Shown here one piece after another: positions 34,839 through 46,980 of a DNA stretch of 64,000 nucleotides. Source of the stretch: Podospora comata (lineage: Eukaryota > Ascomycota > Sordariomycetes > Sordariales > Podosporaceae); the NCBI GenBank assembly GCA_017354895.1, contig CP071495.1, positions 3,982,632 to 4,046,631 on the forward strand, read 5' to 3'. Position numbers and translations under genes: made by a program. The notes under the pieces are model-generated. The model was not told the DNA's origin. It saw only the letters and a program-made list of their open reading frames with translations, and did no database searches. The first letter of the stretch is position 1. Every line of letters starts with the position of its first letter.

Positions 34839-36728
34839 ATGATGGACGACGGCTCCTATTCTTCTACCGGGCCGATCTTCGTCCTCGCTCCCATCGACGA
34901 CGCTGCCCGTTATGTCACCTCACTCAGCGCCAACTATGAACACCTGCACTTCGACCAAGATAACAACCCAGTCGGTCTGCTAGTAAATCTATCGAGCCCC
35001 GAGAAGACAGTCTACACTTTGGGTCGTCCTGGTCCCAATATCGACCCGCCCGACATCCACATCTCTGAACCTCGACCCCGCAGGGGATTACCGCACATCT
35101 CTCACCTTCATGCTTCTTTCCAGCTCGTGCCGGAGACAGGGGCGGTTTTGCTTTGGGATTATTCTAGTACGAGCTCGGTGAAGACATTTGGCGCTCCAAA
35201 TAGCTGGGGTTATACTGTCAAATTTCGGAGCGAATCTTCACCGAGATCCGTCTTGGTTGCTCGGGGTATCAATACTCACGTCGCGTTCGCTTCGGGCAGC
35301 AACAACACCAAGTGGTGTCAGTTCGAGATACAATGGCATTCTGAGGGGATGTATCACTTTCACAAAGACGAACCCTACTTTGTAGGGCCGCAAGAATCCA
35401 GAATAAAACGTTACGTTCAACATGAGAAATTGGGCGGTGGCTCATACGGTACGGTTTACTCGGCGCTAGATGCCGAGACGGGACAGATGATTGCTGTCAA
35501 GAAGTTTCACAACTTGACCGGCAAGCACTTGACATTCGCCACCCGAGAAGTTGACAACCTGAAGAAGAAGGCCTTGAGACAACATGTACGCACTCCCCAG
35601 TTGTCCCTCTGCAGAATGGCGCAGCTAACGTGCATGCAACAGCCACATATTTTGCGGATTCTTGACTCGGCAGGCGGCGGTGAAAAGGACAACTGGGGCG
35701 AAATCTTTATGCCTCTGAAAAAAGGAAATCTCAAGGACCTTTGCGAGACGATCCAGACAGAAGAAGATCGATGGGAGCTCTCAAACCAAGTTCTGTACCA
35801 GATTCTACTAGCCCTCAACTGCCTCGCCGACAATGACGTTGTGCATCGCGATGTCAAACCGGACAATATCCTGTTCGACTTTGACGAGAATGGAGACTAT
35901 CAGTTTTGCTTGGGCGATTTCGGGCTCTCCAATGATCCCGAGAGGGCCATCACTGCGGCTGGCACGGAACCTTTTATGGCCCCTGAGATTTGCTACAGAA
36001 AGAAACAGACAACCAAAGTCGACATATGGTCATTGTTTGCCACGATTGTCTGGATGCGAAATTCTGACTTCCGAGCAGCTTGCTCCCGACTTCGCGCCCC
36101 CGACCTGCACAAATGGATCATTTCCATTTCAAAAACAGCAGGCTACGAACCCATTCGCGCCATGGCCAGTCACGACCCCAAGAAGCGACCGTCGGCAAAG
36201 AAACAGCTGGACATCATCGACAGCGGAGAGTTTGAGGATTTTGGCGAGGAGGAAAGTGATCCGGGGGACCTCTTGAGTGCCCAGTTTGCACAGGCCATGT
36301 CCCTGCAAGGCGATTCGAGTCGGAGTTATGGGTCCGTTTCGACAGGGTATCCGACATCACCAGAAATGGCATACTACGAGCCTTATGCCTCTGGGGTTTA
36401 CACGGGGTATGGGGGAGCCGGGGGTATGAAAGAAGGCCGCTATGCGCCACCCCCAATGGGGACGGCGGAGGCCCCGCGAAACCAAGGGGTAAGCATCATC
36501 GACTTTGAAAGCCCCTACTCCTCCTGGCTAACACCGTAATCGCAGGCCTGGGTTCGCCCGTACGACAACCCATATGGGCCCCCGCAGAGTCAAGACAGCG
36601 ACGAGGGCACAGTTATGCCAGAGATCAGGACGGCGGTCCCAACAATAGCCGAGGACGACGTCTTCACGTATGAGGAGTACATGGAGGAACGAAGAAGAAT
36701 GAAGGGAAAGAACAGAAGCGGCATATAG
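34839..36728 (+). CDS. FHA-domain serine/threonine protein kinase
   Basis: Exons are 34839-35585, 35643-36488 and 36546-36728; introns are 57 and 57 bp, both phase 0; 591 aa. An FHA-like domain is at about 50-135 (VYTLGR, then ISHLHASF). The kinase domain is at about 193-465: glycine loop GGGSYG (199-204), Lys221 in IAVKKF, HRDVKPDN with Asp319 and Asn324, DFG with Asp341, and APE at the end of the activation loop. All key residues are present, so it should be active. The C-terminal 120 residues are Gly/Tyr/Glu-rich. The order FHA then kinase recalls checkpoint kinases (Rad53/Mek1), but this could be a filamentous-fungal group of its own. The first intron is 3n without a stop; its splice removes 19 residues from the kinase N-lobe and is supported by a GCTAACG branch site. 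A second ATG directly follows the first. Confidence 0.85.
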
Positions 36729-37607
36729 TGTGTCTAATCTGTTCTTTTTATTTTCTTTGGGTGGTTTTTTTGCATTATACCCACATCATGATTACCATCA
36801 TCCATTTCCGGGCGGTTGAAATTCGACCAGCATCCTTGGTAGAGCGGCGCCATCTTGACGCCCGCAGCCTGAACCGACTCTGGAACACGTTGTTAGATAC
36901 GTTACAGAATTATAACCAAGATACCTAGTAAACATGGAGACGCCGACTGTGCTGTAGCACAAGCCACGACTCGCAGCGTGGGACACGGAACTCACTGGCA
37001 CTCTGCCTCGCTGCTAATTATTGCGTCACAATACAGGAAGCATGTCATTCCGTGAGAGTCCTAGCTGTGTGCCAGGACACACAGCCGATAGACTGCGCCT
37101 CCACATGTCACCCCAAATTTCCATCTGAACCATGCACAACCGCATATTCCAACTGCCATGTGTGGACTTTGCGGGGAAGGCAAAATTCCATTTCTGTGCC
37201 TTGTCATCCTGTGAGGATTCCGATATCGCCTATTTTGGCCATCGTCACTTTTGATTCGTGGCCGTGCTGATGCGGTGAAGCGAAACCTGTAGCAGATGGA
37301 AAAGCCTGTGACTCTCCTTGTCCGGAAAAAACAGCCTGCCATGGCAGGGATATCTTATTGCCATGCTTGGTGAAATTCCAATATTGTCCGGGCGAAATGT
37401 GTGGAGGGTTTTGGTCAAAAATATTGGAATTTGGAATGGCAGGATGTACCTAGCAAGGCACGCTACATTGACTCTGTACTAACAACCCCTAGTGTCTGCT
37501 CATTGAGGACCCTAGACTAAGAAGGAGAAAAAAAGTATTGAACGCAACTGAGCATAAGTTTTCGAAAACAACACCAGTAGGCTATTTAGAAAAATGATAA
37601 AAGGATA

Positions 37608-37678
37608 GGACGAAACGTGATTTGAACACGTGACCTACCGGACTGCAGCCGGTTGCTCTACCCCTGAGCTATTCGTCC
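37608..37678 (-). tRNA. tRNA-Cys (anticodon GCA)
   Basis: Read on the minus strand, the 71-nt gene starts GGACGAA and ends TTCGTCC, a perfect 7-bp acceptor stem. The D arm is AGCTC-AGGGGTA-GAGC-like. The anticodon arm ACCGG/CCGGT encloses the loop CTGCAGT, giving anticodon GCA. The T arm contains GTTCAAATC closed by CACGT/ACGTG-like pairing. There is no intron and CCA is not encoded, as expected in eukaryotes. Confidence 0.95.
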
Positions 37679-38604
37679 AGGTGATATGTTTACGTTCTAA
37701 GGGCAGAAGCTTGCCCTTATGTCTGGATGGCTCAAATGAGGAACACCAAGTTGGAAAAGGGGTCATATTGGGGGGTGACTGGCCACCACCTATTCCACAG
37801 TAAGCTCACCACACCGCTCGGTATATGGCCACGACAACTGTTCACAGACGCATAACCTTATTTCCACATCGACCCATTTGAATCCTCGAAAAGATTTCTG
37901 CAGGAGGAGCGAAGGCGGACAATGCCGTCGAACCTAAAAGCTGACAACTCGGCATCACCACCGGCCTTTCTCATCCAATAGCTTCGGCCGAGACATTGCG
38001 GATGTTGCGTGCATACAATTACTCGCAAGCACAGCAAGGGCCTACGCGGACATCCCATAAATGTCACAACTTCAACGATGGACATCAGCCCCCCTCGATC
38101 TGAGATCCCGACATTCCTGGCTACATTGTGATTCGTAAATAGTTCTTGGCATTCCATCGTGGTGATTAAGGTAGACGCAGTGACTGCGGCGGTCGCCGTC
38201 GAATGCCTCTCATTTCGTGAAAACTTCATTTTCTCCTGCCTGTATTGTTGGTCGGCGGCGGCACAGTCGTACTAGATCGTCGAATGGCCTGCGGTGCGCT
38301 GCTGTCTTGGCAGCCGCCGATCTGACCGGCCATCTTAAACGGGCAGCTGTCGAGGAGGCTCAGTGAGACATAGGCTTGGTAAACTGGAAGCCTAATGTTA
38401 TCATCCCTCCTCTCTTTTTCCCTTCTCTATGGTGTGTGAAGAGGTGACACCTCTCAGGCCTTTGCAGAGTCTACAGAAGGATGCCGTTGCCTGTCGTGGG
38501 GTCTCCAAAATGAGGCCGAGCAATGGACCCGTGAGAGGCAGCCTTACATGTGCTGAGAGTATCCAGGTCAGCAGGAGGGGCCATCAAAATGGGTAGTTTT
38601 GAGA

Positions 38605-38610
38605 TATAAA
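38605..38610 (+). promoter_or_regulatory. TATA box of the NEP1-like gene
   Basis: TATAAA lies 85 bp upstream of the ATG at 38690 and is followed by a CT-rich leader with CATCA repeats, a common arrangement in strongly regulated fungal genes. Confidence 0.45.
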
Positions 38611-38689
38611 GGTCCTCTTCCTGTCCGGTTCTTGAGTCACATCATCAGCATCAACATCTCAGCTTCTCTCACAGAACATTCCTCTAAAC

Positions 38690-39582
38690 ATGCAGCTCTT
38701 GTCCACCCTCGCCCTCTTGGGCAGCACCCTCACAGCCCTCGCCAACCCCCTTCCCTCTCCTGTGCTGGTCGGCGAGCTCAACAATGACCACGACATTACC
38801 CCCAACGGCACCGTTCTCGTCTCCCGCGGCATTCGCGGCTCCATCCCCATTGGCGCCCACGCCATGGAGCACCGCTTCCAGCCCGTTGTCGACTTCGACA
38901 AAGACGGCTGCTACTACACCTCGGCCGTCGACCGTTCCTCCAACCTCAACCCCGGCCTCGGCACAGGCGGCTGCCCTCACCACAACTGCCGCGAGCTCAA
39001 CCGGCTCGAGAACAACAACGTCTACTCCCGGATGCGGTGCAACAACGGCTGGTGCGCCATCATGTACGAGTACTACTTCGAAAAGGACCTCTGGGCCTGC
39101 GGCAGCGGCCACCGCCACGAGTGGGAGAACATCATTGTCTTTGTCCAGAACGACAGACCCCGCCGTGTCTCTGGGGCAAGACACGGAAAGCACGACCGAG
39201 CGACGAACAGCTTCCGGGTCAAGGATGACACCAGAGTCAAGATGGTCTATCACAAAGAGGGTGCTGGAACGCACAAGTGAGATCCTTTCCTTCTTCCAAC
39301 CAAATCGAGAACAATCCACTAACATGAAACCAAAACAGCTTCCGCACTGCCAATGCTGGTGACGACAAGATCGAGAACCACACCGGCCAATGGTTCCTGG
39401 GCCGCCTGGTCGGCTGGAACCACTGGCCCAGCGTTGCCATGAGGAACAAGGTCCTGGATGGCAAGAACTGGAGCAAAGACGGCGGCATCCGGCCCAAGCT
39501 GGGTGACAGGGACTTTGCCGATAATTTGAGGCAGGCTGCTGGTAACTCGGTCCCCGGCTTCAACCCCAGTGTGGATGGCTAA
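38690..39582 (+). CDS. NEP1-like protein (NPP1/NLP family), secreted
   Basis: Exons are 38690-39276 and 39339-39582; the 62-bp intron (GTGAGA donor) is phase 2; 276 aa. Signal peptide 1 to about 18 (LLSTLALLGSTLTALA). The NPP1 domain fills the rest. The family heptapeptide at residues 140-146 reads GHRHEWE; the usual consensus is GHRHDWE, so the metal-site Asp is Glu here. At least six cysteines lie in the first 140 residues, more than the single pair of type 1 NLPs, so a type with extra disulfides is possible. NLPs of plant-associated microbes can be cytolytic to dicot plants, but many saprotroph NLPs are not. Activity cannot be judged from sequence. The gene is intact and stands alone. Confidence 0.92.
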
Positions 39583-40503
39583 AGTCTCTCAAGTGTGAAG
39601 CTCTCTGAGCTTGTGTTTTAGAAGGATAATAACCGGTTGGCATCACATGATGTGGTTGATGAGGTAATAGGAGATTTTGGCCGAGTTGGAAGTAGGAAGC
39701 TGGTAGTCTGGTAATGAGTTTGCATTTCAAGTTGTGTCTGATAGGTAGCTTCAGTCGCTAATGAAACTATGATGGTCTACACTTTCCAGTAGAAGTCATG
39801 AAGCTATGGCAAGGGAGCTGAGGAAGGTATCTTCATATCAGATTGATGAGTGCAAATACAATGTCATACTTTGGATACATATCAACAGGCCGCTTGAGAT
39901 CACCAAGAAGTCCTCCAAATTAGTCACATGGTCTAGAAAAATATTCCTAACGTAGATTGGCTGTTTTGTAAGGCCTTATCATTCCATCGCAGTCTCCAAG
40001 TTCCTGTCCACAGATTAAATACATATCGTTCTCACCACACTCGAACCTCCATCTACTTCCATTCTTCATGCATAAGATACCTATGCAAGCAATGATCTCA
40101 TATCTGTAACACATATCTCCACAACCCCTAATAGTACAACAAGTCTTCCCTCCAGAATGGTAGAAAAAGGATGGCGACGGCAATGCTTTGTACAACTGCA
40201 TGCGTAAGACGTGTCCGCCCGCTCCGATAATGAAAGGAAATGCCCAATAATGATGATACACCAAGTGTAAAGGTTCCCCAAACAAACCGCTGCACCCCTC
40301 TTTGTGCAACTAACACGCAATGGGTAATGTTTTTGCCAGCCTGCCAGCCCATACAAGAATATATAACCCCCAAGATGATCTTCAAACAAAAGAACAAAAC
40401 GAGATCCAACTCGAAAACGTGTCACGCCGTGTAAATGTCGCCAAATATGCCTCGCTCGCTCTGACAAAAAGGAATCACCCACCATCAAGACACTGCTCGG
40501 CAA
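39583..40503. other. convergent intergenic region
   Basis: 0.9 kb between the 3' ends of the NEP1-like gene (plus) and the GNAT gene (minus). Short frames only, nothing recognised. Confidence 0.55.
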
Positions 40504-41388
40504 TCACGCGCAAACAGTCGACGAAACACCATTGTAACCCGCCCCCGTAACCATCCCACAAGTCGCTTTCCTCCCACTCTCCCATATCCCGGCTGACGGG
40601 CTCAAGACCAGCGCAGGGATTTCTAGATGTTCCTCGTCACCTTCCACCTCGACTCTGAATCGTCCGATCTCGGTGAAGCCTAGCTTGGTGTACAGGCGAA
40701 GTCCCATGGGGCTCGCAAACACAGTGGTGTATAGTCCCAACCTCTGTGCCTCCTGAATCCCCCACTCTGTCAAGGCCTTTCCTGCCCCCCGACGTTGGTA
40801 GTCGGGGTGGCAAAGCAGGATCCTAAGCATGACATGTCCTCTTTTATATTTCGCATCGAAGAAGGACGCCTTGTACCGAACACAAGCGGATTTAAAAGCG
40901 TCCATTCTGTCCTTGTGGCCGATGGTGATGGGAACGCCGAGGGAGAATGGTTGTTGGGAGGGGAGCGGCTCTGTGTAACATGGGTTGCGGTTAGGATCTT
41001 TTCTTCTTCTCCTGTGTCGTGATGTCTAAGACAACCACAATGGACATATGCACATGGGATAAGCTGAAGAAAATGACATACCCAAGCTCCCGGTGTGGGC
41101 CTGGACCCTGTGTTGCGAAGCCGGCGTATCCCAGACGGCAAAGGCAACGACCCGCATGGCCCCGGCATCGGTGGCGCTCGGCATCTCGCAGACGACCACG
41201 GTACTGGATGCTAAGTACTCGGTGCATTTCTGGCGACAGAGCAGAGCAAACTCGGATGGATAGCGATGGCGATCGGGGAACCGGTAGGGGTAGATGGGGT
41301 CCTGGCGCGATGCTGCGTTGAGGACTTCTGTCATGGCCGGGAGATCGGCCTCGGTAGCCAGGCGGAGGTTGTGCTGGAGGGAAGCCAT
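40504..41388 (-). CDS. GNAT-family N-acetyltransferase
   Basis: On the minus strand the exons are 41388-41082 and 40997-40504. The 84-bp intron has a GTATGT donor and is phase 1, joining GSL to DPNRNP; 266 aa. The N-terminus has the beta1-alpha1 part (LRLATEADLPAMTEVLNAA). After the intron comes the acetyl-CoA site: VMLRILLCHPDYQRRGAGKAL (motif A, Q-R-R-G-A-G loop), then the FASPMGLRLYTKLGFTEI block typical of fungal GNATs. Cytosolic; the substrate is unknown, with small molecules more likely than histones because no other domain is present. The two parts lie in different frames, so the intron is required. Confidence 0.88.
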
Positions 41389-44300
41389 GTTGGGCGATAA
41401 TAATGGTGATGGATTGGCGCACTGTGGGGACTACTCCGCCTGTGGGGTGAAGACATGCAGTGATGTGGGCATGAACATGATCATTGGTATCCTAAAAGGA
41501 TGGGGAGATGATGGGTAAATGTAGCTGGAGGCTGTGGTATGTAAGGTGGTAAGGTAGTGTTGGAGCGTGTCGAATTGGTAGGACAATGACGATGCGATGT
41601 GCAATGGGGGGAGGGAAGGTAAAAAGGGGGGGAAGGGAGGGGTGTGTTGAAGGCAAATGGAGGAATGAGGGTAGAGATGGGACAAGATGGGATTTTGGTT
41701 TCTTCAGACCGAATTTCGCACATTTCGGCAGGCTGGGTGACCTCATCTGGAGAACCGAGTGGGACTTGCCCTGCCTTGGAAACTCGAGGCTTGGCAAGCT
41801 AAGCACTGATCTGCTATGACGTAGGTCAAGCTCTTTTTCGTCCCGCCGCCGCTGCTTCCCCCACGACGGTTGGCTGTCGTCCATTGGCCGCAACGACTGC
41901 AAGCCATCAAACCCTGGGCGCATCGGATATCAGGGTCCTCTCTGGGGTCTGGACTACTGATGATCGCCATTGCATTTCTTCCAGGCTTCTCCCTCCGGCC
42001 ATCGGACTGCAGAAACACAAGATGTCGTGGTCCTTGACAACAATTCATCGGGTGTACAACATCGGAACATTCCCAGCACGCACAATGTACGTCAATTGAT
42101 CTCAGATGCCAAGACTTGCATTATTTCGACACGAGATGATTGGCTGTCATGTGCGAGGCTCTCTTTAACCAGATGCTGACGTCCGACGATGACTCCATGG
42201 TGTTTTGGACGATCTGCTTGTCTGTGGCACATGTCAGCTGAGAAGAAATTTGGGAACTTCGATGCACGATTACGTACTGGCTCAGAGTTATGGTGACGCT
42301 CAGGGGTATATTCTGAGCATGTTCCAACTGCCCCATGGGACCAAGTAAACTCTGAGACACGATAACCTCGTTAGCATTCGATGCAGGTCCTGAGATGTGA
42401 CCATAACATCTCACCATTGCATCTCATGAGTGACGTATATGCGCCCCTGGGAGGTGTTTGGGTCATCTGTTGGATCATGAGAAAGCCGTCTGTTGGTGTT
42501 TGTGTAGAACTGGACGACCGATGTTGGTTGCTGGCATCTGACATGATGATCTTGGTACGAAAAAGCAAAGAGAAAGAAAAAGAAACATGCCGCGCTTGCT
42601 TCGACCTGAAATTTGGTACAGCCACACACCCCGTGATATATGCCAAAATTCCGAGTTTGAGTTGCCATGGGATAGTTACTTTGGGTAACCCTTGAAAACT
42701 ACACTCCAGCTTCTCTACAAGCTGCTCTGTTATCCCGTGGGATCTTGAAGCGACGTAGATTCCCGAACTGGGAAGCCGTGAACGACAAGCGCAAGGTGAA
42801 AGATGGGCACCCATGCCGATGGGTCGGAGCCCAAATGGATATCGAATTGTAGATCATGTTCGGTGTATCCCGCAACGTGACCTTATTCAGACATCGGTTC
42901 TTTTGTCCACGTCCCTTGATTGGATGGCTATATGGGCCGATCAAGGTCCCTGGCAGGAACCATGGCATCGGGTTTGATTTCTCGTCCCATATTGGTGGCA
43001 ACAGCCAGCTCACTGGTAACCTCCGTCTTTGGATTCAAAGAGGGGACTTGGCTGGGCTGGATGACATCTCCACTTTGATCGTACCTTATGCCAGGTATGT
43101 TGACGCACCAGTGCTGACGGCAAGGCAGAATAGACCCTGAAGGGCGGCAACAGCTCCTGGGCCGGCGAGGAGACCACTCATGGCGAGGAAAGCCTGAGCT
43201 GTTGTTGAAGTGAGAAAAGAAACCACGGGAGAAGGGAGAACTGACGTAGGGGTGATCGTCGAAATAAGGTCATTTTCGTGGCCAAACATAGGAGCCGTTG
43301 GCCGGTTATAGTCCGCTATGAGGGCGCAGAATCCCCTGATTGGATGTTAGGTCAATCCGATCTGGCCCAGCATGGCATAAGCCTCCCAGTCGGTACGTCA
43401 CTGAGCGGTTATGAGTCCCTAAAATCTGGTAAACCAAGGAAATTTCCGTCATCAAAGGTACGAGGGATGGAAAAGAGGCCCATGCATCTCCTATTCTGGA
43501 CTTTGTTGACAAAAGTCATGTGCCGAACTCGTGATTCTCGGCCAGCCATACCGTTTCGACTTTGGGAGGTCTGGATACGTGGGGTGCCTGGAGGCTCCCG
43601 TGGGTGTTGACCCAGGATCTCATAACTCCTCTGCCTTCTCCTTGCTCAAGGATGGCCGTCCAGACGGTTAAGTGTGCTTCTCGACCAACTGCTCCGTGAT
43701 CTCAAAGACTCACCTCATACCTGCAAACCACCCTCACCAAATCACCACCAACTTCAAGTTGGAGTTTCTTGGAGGCCTTATTCCCGTTGTTGAATCCGCC
43801 TTTGGTGCATCCCGAGCCCTACACATCACATCTGTCGTCTCGTGCATATTATTAGTTTGCTCGCTGCCACTTGTTCCTGAAGGTGAGTGGCGTGGATGCT
43901 ATAATGATTTGCGGGAAAATAACATGGCAATTGTTCAGTGCAGGAAGGACCGGCGGGATTCTGGCGAGATATAGCTGCTGGAACCGATCAATAGCTGATG
44001 TGTCTCGGATCACAGGGTGTACATTCCCAACAAAAGTCCAAGGTGAGATGAGATCCAAGCATTCCAGATAGTGGCCTGTTGCTAATCCTACCAAGATTCT
44101 GGGACCTGGATGGCATTATGATTAACTGAGGACAAAGGAGGTTCGCCAAGTGTATGTGTCGGTTTGAGTCCGTCACTATTTCAGGAACTTGGGGTGGTTG
44201 CTAACTGTTTTGATAGGACTCTGTACTGAACATCGCCACGCTGAGAATGCGCACCCACGGCACTGGAGGCCCACGATCAACAAGCGTCGGCAACCCCAAT

Positions 44301-44768
44301 TGCCGATCGCCAGCTCCCGAAACCCGCTAAACGAACGGCCCCCAGCCCGCTAGCCAGTCTCGCCTCGGGCTGCAACACCTCAGCACGACAGGAGACAGCC
44401 CAAGTCTAGGTCTTTGAGAGAAAGTCGGCTTCGACGTCGCGGCCATGTGCGACTCGATTGGCTGTGTGTGTTGGGGGGTGGTGGACGGCCGGTTTGGATT
44501 TTCTGCACCGGTTAGCACACGCTCTGCTGTTGGCTCATTCGTTGATCGGTTTCGATGGGCTCTCCCGACCGGCCATGATTGGCCGCGTCCGTTACACATC
44601 CCCCGCGACCACCATTCTGGCCAGGGTCCGCGCAGGGTCCGACCTTATTATCCAGAGCCGCATCAGGATATCAACTCCCTCAACAGTCTCAACTTCCTCC
44701 TTGGATCCCATCTCGCCTCGCTCCCTTCATCAGACCAGCAATCGCCCGCCCTTTTGGCCGCCCTCACC
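41389..44768. other. 3.4-kb gene-poor interval
   Basis: The largest non-repeat gap in the window. It is not AT-rich and shows no RIP pattern. A G-rich purine tract is at about 41606-41645. ATG frames reach only about 70-120 codons. One at 43086-43289 (minus, 67 codons) encodes a hydrophobic Ala/Gly/Leu-rich C-terminal half, possibly with an intron, but has no family features. The 44445-44768 stretch is open in the frame of the next gene but is judged to be its 5' leader. Decayed genes or long non-coding RNA are possible. Confidence 0.45.
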
Positions 44769-46980
44769 ATGGACTTTTCCGGCAAGGACCTCGAGGACAT
44801 CCAGCGTGTCGCCGGCCTCCTGAATCTCACTGTGGACGAGTTGCTCGAGCAGAGCCGTGCCCGCACCCAGCTGGCTGAGCCTGCCACCACACCCATCCAG
44901 CAGCAGCAGCAATCCCTCCCCCTTCATTCCCTACAGCCGCAAGCCGGGCATTCGACCTGGTACCAAACTCACCCCCTTCAGGATGAGCATTATCGACCCC
45001 CTGTGGAGATAGACCTGGAATCCCTCGAGTTTGAAGACGATTTTGCTCAGCTGCCACAGGAAACCTCCGTGTCACATCTCCAGGGGACCACGGTGGAGCT
45101 TCTGAACCCTCGGCGCTCAGAGTATGACTGTGACGTGGGAATTTGGGATTTCGAGATGGTTGGAGACAGCTTTGAATTCGACAACGTCCGCTATCGCCCT
45201 GGTCATGAACAGAGCTCTTCGGTCTCGGCCACCCCAATGCAACTGGATTCGGAATCATTGAGCGACAACCTACGCGAAGAGCCTGTCATTGTGGACGACG
45301 CATCGACAGACTGGGCACTTGTGCCTTCGCCACCTGATTCGCAGTCCTCGGCCATGTCCCCTTCTTCGGGCTCGGGAGAGAAGCGTTACCCTGCTCTTGC
45401 GCCGAAAGCTTCCAGGTCAAGCTCTCACTCGGTATCAGAGGGCTCCTCACATCGTGTCCGGAAGAAGCGCAGTCCGTATGAAGGCAGCAAAAAGACCGAC
45501 ACACATCTCACCCGACAGGTGCATGCCTGTGTCAGATGTAGGATGCAAAGAAATAGGGCAAGTTTTTTTCAGTACTTCATTGTCCTTTCTCGAGAACTAA
45601 CACCTTTTAGTGCATTCCCGATCCCAGCAACCCTCGCGGCCCTTGCTTGACATGCCAACAGAGAACCGTCCGCATGAGCCGGCTGCCATGTCTGCGGTAC
45701 ATGGTAACAGACACCATACTCTTCCGGACTGGGCTCGATTACATGCCCTTTTACAGAAACCACCCCATGATAGGTCCCAACTATGGTGATTTTCACTTGG
45801 AGCGGGAATGGGTGCCAGGTCCATCCAAGTATCTCTGCTTGGGGCAGATTGGGTCCATGAGCTTCCAGGTAGAGTTGAGACAGTTCGTGCCGCCCTTGAA
45901 CTCGGGAGATGTGGATTTGAAAAACAGGCCCATGTATGCCGTCCCCTGGGCCGTGGCCGACCCGGAAGCTGTGGTGCAATCAATCCACGAATACATTGAT
46001 CGCGGCATCACACGCTACATGGACGCCTATCTTGACGACTCGGATGACCTTGTCTGGGGAATCTTTCAGGCTGCCTACCGGGCATCCATCTTCCCTGTTC
46101 CGGTATGTTGTTGTTGGCTGTATATCGGTTCGTCCTGTTACTAACATGAATGCTCGTGACCAGAATGAAATGCTTCGGAAGACGCTCAAGCTGTGGGTGG
46201 CTTGTCGATTTGTCGAGTCCAAGTGGCGGTGCTGGGCTGCGGCTGGATGGGCCGACGACGACATCAAGGCGTCGAATCCTCAGGACCCCTTTTACAAAGA
46301 CATCGATTCCCTGCCTCCGTATCTAGACTACCAGGTGGCATCCATCATCATCCACCGCATCCTCAGTCCTCTACGAAAAGACGTGCTGCGTGAACTGCAA
46401 GCGACGTTCAACGTCCACAGCCCCAATGATTGGTTCATCAGCTTCCTGGCTTCGTTCATCTTGCTGCAAAACTACGAAATGCAGATGCTCTTCCAGCAGC
46501 AGTTTGCGTCCAGAAGGAAGGCCAGGGTAAGTCACATCTCCCGGGCCCGGGGAGCCGCGCTTTGCTCCGATGAATGCGCTAACCCACCTGGCTGCTTGAC
46601 AGGTAAAGTACCTCGACATGCCACTCGTCAGGGCCACGAATTCGGGGGCGAAGACGATTCTGGCTCACTTCCACTACTGCTACAAAGGCCAGCAGCTGTT
46701 CACAGAGGGATTTAACTGGAACGCCCCGCGAGTGCGTCGGATGGCGCGCCTGGACAAGGAGCAAACCGATTTTATGGCGCAATGCCGCGACATTGTAGTC
46801 AAGAAGGGTAAGACAAGCCCTCAGCTGGTGTTCTGTGTACAGCACTGACAGTGACCAGGCCCCGTCTTTGAAGCCATCAACCACACGGACGAGTATCACA
46901 AGAAGTATTGGTATACGAGCCAGCTCTTCGACCCAGATTGGACGCCTCGCGATACGCTCGAACATGCCCCGCCGGCCTAG
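44769..46980 (+). CDS. zinc-cluster-like protein with GC-AG intron, function unknown
   Basis: Exons are 44769-45557, 45611-46102, 46164-46526, 46603-46807 and 46859-46980; introns are 53, 61, 76 and 51 bp; 656 aa. Residues 1-250 are acidic and Ser/Gln-rich, resembling an activation region. A basic patch (RVRKKRSPYEG) leads into cysteines 254, 257, 264, 275, 278 and 290, spaced C-x2-C-x6-C-x10-C-x2-C-x11-C, close to a Zn(II)2Cys6 cluster but with a long last gap. The first intron lies inside the cluster and uses the donor GCAAGT. The C-terminal 360 residues are helical with conserved-looking Trp and His blocks (FHYCYKGQQLF), as in many uncharacterised fungal regulators. Probably a nuclear DNA-binding protein. 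The ATG was chosen as the first giving a start after the pyrimidine-rich leader. Confidence 0.8.
45558..45610 (+). other. GC-AG intron in the zinc-cluster gene
   Basis: The donor is AGG|GCAAGT and the acceptor TTTTAG, 53 bp, with a GAACTAACAC branch-like site 10-15 bases before the acceptor. Removing it joins ...QRNR to CIPDPSNP in frame and completes the cysteine cluster. No GT donor nearby gives an open reading. Confidence 0.8.

Larger units (their letters stand above)
36729..38689. other. 2-kb intergenic region holding one tRNA gene
   Basis: Apart from tRNA-Cys at 37608-37678 and the TATA box at 38605, no feature could be supported. A 123-codon ATG frame on the minus strand (37858-38229) shows no domain or signal sequence and was not called. 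Confidence 0.5.

Noticed and set aside
37858-38229. 123-codon ATG frame on the minus strand
   Set aside because: No signal peptide, domain or splice support; composition is typical of chance frames.
44445-44768. N-terminal extension of the zinc-cluster protein
   Set aside because: The frame is open, but the sequence reads as a pyrimidine-rich leader and the protein part looks random; the ATG at 44769 starts a sensible helix.
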